Part shown: piece after piece, positions 59,701-64,000 of the stretch
Layout: the number at the start of each line of letters is the position of its first letter
Position numbering within the stretch: position 1 is the stretch's first letter
NCBI GenBank assembly: GCA_032622095.1
Contig: CP136063.1
Span: 179,097,956-179,161,955, forward strand
Direction of reading: 5' to 3'
DNA: 64,000 nucleotides
Source: Siphonodentalium dalli
Lineage: Eukaryota > Mollusca > Scaphopoda > Gadilida > Siphonodentaliidae
Program-made: the position numbers and the translations under genes
The notes under the pieces: generated by a model
Told to the model about the DNA's origin: nothing
Database searches by the model: none
What the model saw: only the letters and a program-made list of their open reading frames with translations

Positions 59701-61603
59701 AAACATCTATAAACCATTAGTACAAGGCCAGCTTAGAATAAATATAAAAAAAAACCCAACAAACTATTTCGCTCTAAGCTGCACTCCGGTTTTTGCATGT
59801 CATGAGTGCTAATTAGTTTGCTTGACCTAATACATATAAGGGCGTCATATAAGTAAGGAATGTAACACTGAGGAAAATGACAGATTTACTTCACAAAAGG
59901 CAAGTTTTGTGTGATGGATAAATAAAATATGTAGCTAATATTGTCGCTTAAACTGTTAATGTCCGCTCGGGGGATTAGGCATCTATTGAACTCGGCAGAG
60001 TCTCGCCGAATAAATGCTCAAATCCCCCTCACGGACATAAACAGTTTAAGCAATGACACTAGCTAAATATTCAATATTTAATACTAGTGCTGGGCGGTTT
60101 CCCGATTAATCGTCAATACCCGGTTAATATTTCAATATCGTCAGTAATATCGTCTAAACTAAAATAATCGTAATATCGTCGGCAATTAGAGGGTGCCATA
60201 CCATCATAAGCGTATACAAACAAATAGTTTAACTCAAGCCTAAATCGAGTTATTTAAGTTTTAAATTCCAACTAAATCCCCGTGTCCTGACTTTTTCAAT
60301 ATTCAATATTAATCATAGTAAACAACGTTTAGGACGACTAACAAAATTAGGGGGATATGAAAACCCCGAATAAGTCCCCCTTTTGCTCACAATATTACAC
60401 AAACACTCCGACTTCCCTGCGTACTTTTTATTACAAGAGAATTCACCAAATGAATTGACGACTGATCGGGTGATAGATCAATATGAATGTCAGTTTTGCC
60501 ATGCCTCTTCCTTCAGTACAATGATGCACATGCACCGTCAATCAAAATAGTAAATGAGCGAAGATACCGCCCCCTTCTCGTCTAGAAGAAACCACTCACG
60601 GCGATTGGTTAAAACCAATATTATAGAATTAGGGCTTCAAACCCGCCCAAAATACATGGTGTCCTTGCTTGGCCGAATTTCAAAAGTTATGTACTACGTG
60701 TGTGTGGACTTCGCTAAAATTTGTCTTGACGGTAAACCATATTCCATTTGTCAAGCGACGCAAGTGTCATCGGGAACAACATATGTATTTGCTCAACATA
60801 GTTGAATATACCGAGTTAGAAAAGGATAATGTATAGTATAGAACACTTTTAGTTTTGGCATAGACTAGATATATAATGGTTTTATTAATTATCGGTATAT
60901 ACCAGAATTTGTCAAGTCACCTGAAAGAAATTTTCCGAATAGCGGAATTTAACCGGTGAATTTACTTTTCATTCCGAATATCGATCGAGCATGAGGTTGT
61001 CACTGGTTGAAAGGTTGTGTATGTTATTATTGACGTCAACTTGTCAAAATTAATGACAATGATGTGATTCTAGCGAACAGTGAGAAACTGTTTAAGTTAC
61101 TAGTATCTGATGTTTTAAAAAACCGCGATTATATCGTTAACCGCGGTTTTAATTTCCAAAAATCGCGGTTTTTATTTTCGTTAATATCGTCCAGCCCTAT
61201 TTAATACTCAATTTCACAATAATAATAATAATAATAATAGTAATAATAATATCCAAACAGTACCCTACAAAAGTTATAGGAAATATTTTTTTTTCCAATG
61301 ACAGAACAAGACATGCTACTGCTTTTATAACATTACATTTCTGATTAAAATCAATCTTTTAAAACACTTTTTAGTGAAATATAGGTACACCAGATATTTC
61401 TCCTGTTTTTTGGGGGGGGGGGGGGGGAAGAAAAAAAGAGAAGAGTTTCTTTGTTGCCAGTGTTGTCAGGAACATATCTTGAAACATTTTTTGCTTTTTT
61501 TTTCTTCAGCTGACTTCATGAAAATGGGAAAACAGATGGCTCAAGAGCTGATTGGAGCATTTCCTGGCATCGATGAAGCAATGAGTTTCTCAGAAGTTAT
61601 GAG
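29591..61603 (+). CDS. GET3: ATPase GET3 (ASNA1/TRC40), 5' four exons; gene continues past the window
   Basis: Cytosolic homodimeric ATPase that receives tail-anchored membrane proteins and delivers them to the ER. Joining 29591-29703, 47128-47275, 53545-53599 and 61510-61603 gives one frame of 136 codons plus two bases. It shows the deviant Walker [11 protein letters not shown] (residues ~27-36), switch [13 protein letters not shown] with the catalytic Asp near residue 58, and [35 protein letters not shown]. All three introns are GT-AG. Family members have ~340 residues, so switch II, the client-binding insert and the CxxC zinc site must lie beyond 64000. Introns 1, 2 and 3 are 17.4, 6.3 and 7.9 kb and packed with repeats. 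No frame break is seen, so the gene looks functional. Confidence 0.97.
29704..29787 (-). mobile_element. LINE 3' end, left-most piece
   Basis: In minus orientation this continues the LINE 3' UTR from 39926 across the A insertion, joined at TSD GATTAAGG. It runs to within a few bases of the GET3 exon 1 donor and ends with TTATTTATTCGTTAC. The exact LINE/intron boundary is not certain. Confidence 0.6.
29984..31936 (+). repeat. FB1 left-arm tandem array (~337-bp unit)
   Basis: Units are nearly identical. Each begins CGCGGAGGTCCCCTAAAATG, passes GGTGCAAATCAAACGGCG and ends CGGGTGTCCTGATCTCG. Alternating spacings of 338 and 336 bp come from one extra TA in a TATATATATA tract, pointing to recent amplification as two-unit blocks. 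Confidence 0.9.
32143..33674 (+). CDS. OTU-type cysteine protease of FB1 (two-exon model)
   Basis: The large exon is open to a TAA at 33672-33674. It shows the OTU catalytic box [18 protein letters not shown] (Asp codon 33090, Cys codon 33099) and the distal His in YMPNHFVLL (His codon 33513), about 138 residues downstream. The C-terminal tail is basic ([11 protein letters not shown]), possibly a nuclear localisation signal. A likely acceptor GTTACAG sets the exon start at 32889, in phase with an upstream exon 32143-32306 (acceptor TTCAAG, donor GTATGG) reading [21 protein letters not shown] third frame, 32414-32763, also looks partly coding. OTU proteases remove ubiquitin-like modifiers; the role in the element is unknown. 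Related to the ORF at 37430, but diverged. Confidence 0.8.
33780..34290. repeat. Short direct duplications in the FB1 core
   Basis: CCATGCTGGGGAGAAATRTTCACATACTG occurs twice (~33880, ~33968). A ~66-bp unit with TATTGTAAAYATTGTATCAT is duplicated at ~34146-34280. Non-coding. Confidence 0.65.
34700..36208 (-). repeat. FB1 right-arm tandem array (inverted)
   Basis: Inverse of the left-arm unit. ACCTCCGCGATTTAATT occurs near 34833, 35190 and 35548, with a one-base-deleted form near 35880. Two units carry an added AATGAATAATATTRTTTGAT stretch. The innermost unit is truncated. Confidence 0.85.
36903..37319. mobile_element. Truncated TTAA MITE (family D) in element A
   Basis: The right end matches the complete copy at 41143-41625, finishing GGATTGAGTACCT|TTAA. 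The left end is missing by a deletion joining CCAAAAT to ATTTGATTCGAGTCG. Confidence 0.7.
37430..38095 (+). CDS. OTU-type cysteine protease of element A
   Basis: A 221-residue frame from ATG 37430; the frame is open further upstream to ~37310 without another ATG. The OTU box [19 protein letters not shown] places Asp at residue 65 and Cys at 68, and [11 protein letters not shown] places the His at ~205. Between them [10 protein letters not shown] and PVKSVYP match positions in the FB1 protein ([17 protein letters not shown]), so the two are paralogues. Length fits a bare OTU fold with no extra domain. Its arms and core lie inside GET3 intron 1 on the GET3 strand. An upstream donor at 37325 and acceptor at 37374 would make a 50-bp intron, which is doubtful. 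A loose likeness to vertnin-type OTU relatives is an impression only. Confidence 0.85.
   Translation: MASVNEGSTIEATKREQIFLRLEKPIRVTDVHQYHPMRSYVRDSQASRLLGSQWNGSIPIAVRGDGNCLFNAVSVALCGVEAQSTQLRVRTCLELVSNKSFYENAHSDSQIPAVSPSLDDDIVACAQDGGGRNSWSSAWTMHAVSSVIGRPVKSVYPTKNGPGDANIPILNTVFRPRVGSRRTTAITILWAGESPYVSLMWTPNHFVPLLPTLSLPEAFHL
38115..39285. other. Element A, 3' core
   Basis: 38115-38300 is an inner arm unit (TACATATACACACACATC). 38390-39280 holds no recognisable gene; the frame 38393-38821 has no domain. Confidence 0.5.
39286..39925 (-). repeat. Element A right-arm array (~205-bp unit)
   Basis: Four starts of TTGTGTTCGGTATTCATAG at ~205-bp spacing. Units alternate between GCCATTTTGCCGAACTC and GCCATCACGCCGGACTC variants, the same variants as in element B. 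Confidence 0.85.
39926..40079 (-). pseudogene. LINE reverse transcriptase C-terminus and 3' UTR start
   Basis: Minus strand: [20 protein letters not shown] then ALKEKI and a TGA at 39999-40001. This is the usual C-terminal tail of Jockey/CR1-type LINE proteins (E-W-N-x-L, then VDSFK). It continues the frame that breaks at 44239: removing element C rejoins TICDW to NQLEES. Confidence 0.85.
41143..41625. mobile_element. TTAA-flanked MITE family D (483 bp) inside element B
   Basis: TTAA at 41139-41142 and 41626-41629. Ends are AGGTACTCAATCCGA and TCGGATTGAGTACCT, and the arms extend ~120 bp each (TTTGATTCGAGTCGAGGAAG and its inverse). TTAA with AGG ends could be Kolobok- or piggyBac-type. A diverged relative of the right arm lies at 27915-28010. 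Confidence 0.8.
41780..42120 (+). repeat. 31-bp minisatellite
   Basis: About eleven copies of a GGTTATGAGCCTGGATGTCT-CATTAGGCTAT unit with single-base variants and one 9-bp insertion. Lies in element B where element A has its OTU gene. Confidence 0.9.
43516..43870 (-). CDS. Candidate exons of element C (zinc-binding fragment)
   Basis: The minus strand upstream of a GTAAGT donor at 43790 reads [19 protein letters not shown], with a C-x2-C-x2-W-x-H spacing that looks zinc-binding. A further frame reads [16 protein letters not shown] and ends at a stop near 43580. Too short and disconnected to name. A MULE-associated zinc finger is one possibility. Confidence 0.3.
44239..45065 (-). pseudogene. 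LINE (Jockey/CR1-type) reverse transcriptase, 3' half
   Basis: Minus-strand remnant. It begins near [17 protein letters not shown] (the catalytic DD), then [15 protein letters not shown] and [20 protein letters not shown]. Further on it reads [20 protein letters not shown] and [13 protein letters not shown], then after a frameshift near 44515 [15 protein letters not shown] and [13 protein letters not shown]. This is the thumb and C-terminal region shared by Jockey/CR1/L2 LINEs. Several frameshifts and stops mark it as dead. Its last ~30 residues lie at 39999-40079, displaced by element C. Confidence 0.88.
45066..46501. other. Intron 1 remainder, gene-free
   Basis: No coding recognised. Upstream parts of the LINE cannot be followed beyond ~45065. 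Confidence 0.45.
46502..46642. mobile_element. TA-flanked hairpin MITE, copy 6
   Basis: TACAGTAATGCTCTAATTAA to AGCATTACTGTA. Most of the left arm is deleted (CTCTTAACCGAGAGC). Confidence 0.8.
47128..47275 (+). CDS. GET3: GET3 exon 2 (148 nt)
   Basis: Acceptor TTATTCTTTCAG, donor GTATGT. It completes the Ser codon and encodes switch I ([12 protein letters not shown]). Ends in phase 0 after YAM. Confidence 0.97.
47361..47560. mobile_element. TA-flanked hairpin MITE, copy 7
   Basis: TACAGTAATGCCCTAAATAA to GGGAATTACTGTA. It is inserted within the CAACAATTTCCTTTAGCACA start of the tandem family described next. Confidence 0.85.
47750..49075 (+). repeat. ~163-bp tandem repeat family in GET3 intron 2, copy 1
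   Basis: Starts TTTAGCTCAACTTTACTTTG and CCGTCGTCCGTGTGCG. Then come about seven units spaced ~155-165 bp, each with AACATGGCCGCCAGCAGCCA, TCTTGGATTT, GGGCTACAGGTCGTACC and GACATGTAGATGGGAACGAG. It closes with CCAAGTTGAGCTACAGTGTC. Other copies are 50290-50820, 51185-52970 and, reversed, 9030-9575. Each copy has fixed start and end motifs. Confidence 0.85.
49081..50296 (-). repeat. Reverse copy of the 170-bp GACGGACA-type family
   Basis: It begins with the inverse of the 12030 edge (CCCGTTTTGATAAACGG, then CGTCTGTCCG) and has three repeats with AGTAAGTYTGAACTGAATRG. It ends near GCCAGGCCCTAGTGATGCTC, the inverse of the 11119 edge. The middle (49650-50220) is unassigned. Confidence 0.65.
50297..50822 (+). 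repeat. ~163-bp family, copy 2 (partial)
   Basis: Three diverged units with AACATGGCCACCAGTTGCCA, ending TCCATGTTGAGCTAAAGTGT. Confidence 0.65.
50985..51182 (-). repeat. Fragment of the 170-bp family
   Basis: TATACGCCCATTTAAAAAAAATG followed by one unit (CAACTGAATGGAATGAAATT). The next repeat family starts directly after. Confidence 0.55.
51185..52980 (+). repeat. ~163-bp family, copy 3 (about ten units)
   Basis: Start AGCCCAACTTTACTTTGTAAAG, end CCAAGTTGAGCTACAGTGTC. Later units change register to ATGGATCTTCTGGATGACTA, showing two subtypes within one array. Confidence 0.8.
52985..53185 (-). repeat. Fragment of the 170-bp family
   Basis: Ends with GTCATGCCCAAGCGATGCTC, the same edge as at 11119 and 50296, after one diverged unit. 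Confidence 0.6.
53545..53599 (+). CDS. GET3: GET3 exon 3 (55 nt)
   Basis: Acceptor TTTCTGCTTGCAG, donor GTAATA. Reads [18 protein letters not shown] and leaves one base for the next exon. A mini-exon by the standards of this gene. Confidence 0.95.
53825..53938. mobile_element. piggyBac-like TTAA MITE fragment
   Basis: GGAAATGTTCAGATAATAAG hairpin followed by GAGTATTTAGTATAGAAATGG and TTAA. The left terminus is missing. Confidence 0.55.
55005..56780 (+). repeat. Three dispersed copies of a GGCGTAATTAGCACTC unit
   Basis: Copies at 55011, 55469 and 56609 read AATTGGCGTAATTAGCACTC, then GATAGTC, CACCA, CGCGGGTTG and GGCTACCCAT. Two of them translate in the same frame as VPLIGVIST and VPFIGVIST with GWGYP, so they could be remains of one coding module or a structured repeat. 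Confidence 0.6.
56865..56935 (+). repeat. tRNA-like (SINE-head) sequence
   Basis: GGTGGTTATGCCATCGGACT resembles an A box/D-arm, and GACCTGGGTTCGACCATCC a B box/T-arm, ~25 bp apart, in the order of a tRNA. A complete acceptor stem is not evident, so it is a tRNA-derived repeat rather than a tRNA gene. Confidence 0.45.
58817..58880. repeat. TA/TG microsatellite
   Basis: TGTGTGTATATATATATATA tract with interruptions. Confidence 0.85.
59022..59345. mobile_element. Small inverted-repeat element
   Basis: Perfect ~60-bp arms: TATTTTCCTAAATAAGTAAA through CTAGAAGTATCTTGCCCACT, and the inverse at 59290-59345. It overlaps the right end of the larger 54006-59320 structure and shares its TATCTTGCCCACTGAAC motif. 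Confidence 0.7.
59930..60068. repeat. Hairpin element
   Basis: Arms GCTTAAACTGTTAATGTCCG and CGGACATAAACAGTTTAAGC, with AGCTAATATTGTC / GACACTAGCT outside and GGGGGATT / AATCCCCC inside. Confidence 0.75.
60085..61199. mobile_element. hAT-like non-autonomous element (1.1 kb)
   Basis: Exact 8-bp duplication TTTAATAC at 60077-60084 and 61200-61207. Ends are TAGTGCTGGGCGGTTTCC and, inverted, TAGGGCTGGACGATATTAAC. Subterminal repeats of AATATCGTC and CCGCGGTTTT. The open frame 60554-60805 is not a transposase. Confidence 0.88.
61213..61252. repeat. AAT microsatellite
   Basis: (AATAAT)n tract with one AGT interruption. Confidence 0.85.
61510..61603 (+). CDS. GET3: GET3 exon 4 (94 nt)
   Basis: Acceptor TTTTTTTCTTCAG, donor AG|GTGACC. 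Reads [16 protein letters not shown] and [16 protein letters not shown], one of the best conserved GET3 segments. It ends two bases into an Arg codon. Exon 5 was not found before 64000. Confidence 0.97.
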
Positions 61604-61914
61604 GTGACCAATAAAATCTTTGATAGTCCACATAAACTAGCATACTATTAGTGTCACATGCTTTAATGTTTACTACTAATATACCCATTACTTGTTGAAT
61701 AAGCTCATCTTGTGTGGAATATATTTTACAATCCAATAACCAAAACTAAAGGGAGATTGTCGCCATCATTCGAAGTTGATGACCAATATCAATCGTACTT
61801 AGCTGTCAATGCCTTACTAATGGATACTTTGCCAACTTCAGCCATCCTGAGTTTCACATATCTTAGACAGCAGTCCTTTAAGTCTAACTACAATCAAAAT
61901 GCTATGTATGCCTT

Positions 61915-62105
61915 TACCCTTCCATGACAGGAGCTTCCTGGAATTTTGCGAAAACCCTGCGCCAATGCATTCTCTTACATATGTGAGTCTCCCATAGGGA
62001 GTAAGGCAGTGCATTATCTTATATATTTGAAGCTCCCAATGGAAGACTCGCATATATAAGAGAATGCACTGGCACATGATCTTTAATGATAACCCTTTCA
62101 TGACT
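61915..62105. repeat. Hairpin repeat with CATTCTCTTATATATG arms, copy 3
   Basis: Contains CCAATGCATTCTCTTACATA and TATATAAGAGAATGCACTGG with AGTCTCCCATAGGGAG between, and decayed CCCTTTCATGA ends. Same family as 16216-16483 and 22780-23160. Confidence 0.65.
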
Positions 62106-62159
62106 GGAGCGGCACTGGTGCATCATTAAAGATTCTTACACGGTCAAGTTAAATATTGT

Positions 62160-62930
62160 TAGGCAGGGTTCGCCAGGGACCAGCCTAGACCCGATTTTCA
62201 GGGCGAAATGACTTCGCCCTACTATAAAAATAAGGCGAAGTGGCCGTTCTATAGGGCGAAGTGAGTCTACAAAATTTAAATTGATCATTACTACGACAGG
62301 AGTCGCTATAGAACGAAAATAGGAGAGATGAAATATGTCAATTAAACTTATGAAACAATGGTTGAAATATGGAGTCATTATGTTCACTTCATGACCCTAA
62401 TAACTATTAATAATACCCAAACATAATTGTGAGAGGATAGCAGCATTTTATATCGTAATTGTGGGAGAAATTCCGGAGAATGACAGGATTTTATTTCATA
62501 TTTTTCGGGTTTTTAAAAATGCCAACAATATTTATCAAACCGAAACGAAACGAAATCATGAACACTTTTACTGCGCTCTGTTAGTAATCCCGTTTGAAAT
62601 TTTAATATGCTTCACAAAGAATTTGTTTTAAAATTTCTTTAACCAAACTCCATAGATGGAGTGATGAATTGACACATTGTGAGAGGTGTGAGTTGTAATT
62701 TTCATTGCAAGGTGTGGTTTAATTAGGGCAATTTATTGTCTGAAGTCATAAAGTTATCAAAAGAATTCACCGTCATTAATCCGCTAAAATAACAAAGCAC
62801 GTGCACAAAGCAGATACAGACAATGAGACATTGTGGCAAGAGATTAGGAGGTTCCAACGGGGGGAAATATGCTCGTTTGTTTTCATGTTGTCACGACACT
62901 GTGATAAAGAATGCGTGGGGCTCATCGTGG
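62160..62930. other. Intron 4, unassigned
   Basis: GGCAGGGTTCGCCAGGGACC at ~62162 has the look of a hAT-type terminus (CAGGGTTCGCC) and is followed by AGGGCGAAGTG repeats. Its partner may lie beyond 64000. No coding. Confidence 0.35.
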
Positions 62931-62933
62931 GTG

Positions 62934-63190
62934 TTTTAAAACCACGTGCTATATTGTTGATAAACAGATTGTAGAAAAATACGTTTTATCGACGTAATGA
63001 CTGGGGCTCAAAATGGGTGTTTAAATTGAAGCCACGTGTTTCATATAATCGATGCGTGTTTAAAACCACGTGCTATACTGTTGATGAACATTAGAAAGTA
63101 GAAAATACGTATTATCGACGTATTAATAAAGAATGACTGGGGCTCAAAATGGGTGTTTAAATTGAAGCCACGTGTTTCATATAATTGAAT
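62934..63190. repeat. Two tandem copies of a ~125-bp unit
   Basis: Each copy holds AAAACCACGTGCTATA, TTATCGACGTA, GACTGGGGCTCAAAATGGGT and GAAGCCACGTGTTTCATATA. Confidence 0.8.
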
Positions 63191-63304
63191 GAGTGTTGAA
63201 AAATATTCATCAGCGAATAGGGAAATGAATCATAACTATAAGGCATATAAAAGATAAAAGATAAGAACTTGATGGATGGAGTTTTGGATATTTTTAATAC
63301 TTAC

Positions 63305-63560
63305 ACGTTGCATGTCGTCGGTGATTTGTTGTTTTCGCCGGATTGTCACGCCCATTGGCATAGGCGTTGTCGTGTTTCGCAGAACGGCAAACGGAGCAAT
63401 GCCATTTACCACTTTCGTCTTTAACATACCAGTCAAACGAATTTTGATTCAAGGATTTTTAAAACTTTTTATGAGAGTTTTCCACGGGATGAAAATCGTC
63501 ATCCTCGGGAGATTTACGTTTTTTACTGACTTTACCACTTAACCACGACACAAGAGACAT
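63305..63560 (-). pseudogene. First exon of a hAT/BED-like zinc-finger gene, with an internal stop
   Basis: The minus-strand ATG at 63560 begins MSLVSWLSGKVSKKRKSPED, a typical basic N-terminus. After 34 residues a TAA interrupts the frame, which then continues NSFDWYVKDESGKWHCSVCR and NPAKTTNHRRHAT before a consensus donor GTAAGT at 63304. The W-x-C-x2-C and H-x2-H-like spacing resembles the TTF/BED-type finger of hAT transposases and domesticated relatives. Either the TAA makes it a pseudogene, or it is a base error. Downstream exons were not found in 61604-63300. It may belong to the possible hAT terminus at 62162. Confidence 0.55.
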
Positions 63561-64000
63561 TGTAGTGTTTTGTTTTACAATACATGTCTTGCTCTTATAT
63601 ACCTTCTTGCTTATACCTGCATGGTTGCGGAAACAATAAAAGTGTGAACACCAGATGTCAGTGAGATATCTTCACTATAAATGAAGCCAGGGAGACTCTC
63701 AACTTGAAAGTTCAAAATGCCGACTGTATACACTTATTGAGATCGCCGACGACGTTGTTTCGATAAACAGTAAAAACACCCAGGCCTGTCTCATGGTACA
63801 CAAAGGATATACGCCGCGTGCCAATGATCATATGTGAGTGGTGCGTTGTGATTGATGTTAGAGGTGTTGGTACTTCAAACGGACACCACTGAGATACTAC
63901 TGCAGACAGTGTTTGCTAGTAACTTAGCCATTTTTGTTATGCGACTTCTCAAAATTGAAAAATTGAAAAAAAAAATTGAAAAAAAAAAAAATTTGAAAAA
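63561..64000. other. Window end, unassigned
   Basis: No feature besides a terminal A-rich AAATTGAAAAA tract. Confidence 0.5.

Noticed and set aside
60554-60805. Transposase in the 60085-61199 hAT element
   Set aside because: The 83-codon frame shows no BED finger, DDE motif or dimerisation region; the element is non-autonomous.

Overview
This is a 64 kb piece of an animal nuclear genome. It has GT-AG introns with long, repeat-packed interiors, an A+T-rich background, no operons, and most ORFs are chance. The host and transposon families (GET3/TRC40, a PDI-like protein, hAT, piggyBac-like, MULE/foldback, CR1/Jockey-type LINE, Penelope-like repeats) and the many short hairpin elements fit a marine invertebrate, most likely a lophotrochozoan such as a mollusc. 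That placement is inference; an invertebrate deuterostome cannot be excluded.

Two host genes can be read by assembling exons. On the minus strand, five in-phase exons between 17448 and 8239 encode part of a thioredoxin-fold (PDI-family-like) protein with no CxxC in the visible domain. On the plus strand, exons at 29591-29703, 47128-47275, 53545-53599 and 61510-61603 encode the first ~137 residues of GET3 (ASNA1/TRC40), the tail-anchored-protein targeting ATPase. The rest of the gene lies beyond 64000. A minus-strand exon with a hAT/BED-like zinc finger and a premature stop lies in GET3 intron 4.

Everything else is mobile DNA, and several elements can be delimited to the base from target-site duplications (TSDs). 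GET3 intron 1 (17.4 kb) is a nested stack. A minus-strand LINE is split by element A (29788-39925, TSD GATTAAGG), which is itself split by FB1 (29921-36285, TSD TGCAATTT). The same LINE is split again by element C (40080-44238), which is itself split by element B (40121-43448, TSD TACGAAGAC). FB1, A and B are foldback elements whose terminal inverted repeats are built of tandem arrays (~337-bp units in FB1, ~205-bp units in A/B). FB1 and A each carry a solitary OTU-type cysteine protease ORF and no recognisable transposase. They are the best candidates here for something undescribed.

Upstream (1-29 kb) and in introns 2-4 there are: seven copies of a TA-flanked hairpin MITE; several TTAA-flanked piggyBac-like elements (one inserted exactly in the TTAA of a MITE); three hAT-like elements with ~8-bp TSDs; a 9-bp-TSD hairpin element; a Penelope-like inverted repeat; a 3.8-kb foldback element with palindrome arrays; a 170-bp and a ~163-bp tandem repeat family; and a tRNA-derived SINE-like piece. 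About 12 kb (1030-7842 and scattered spacers) shows nothing I can name.
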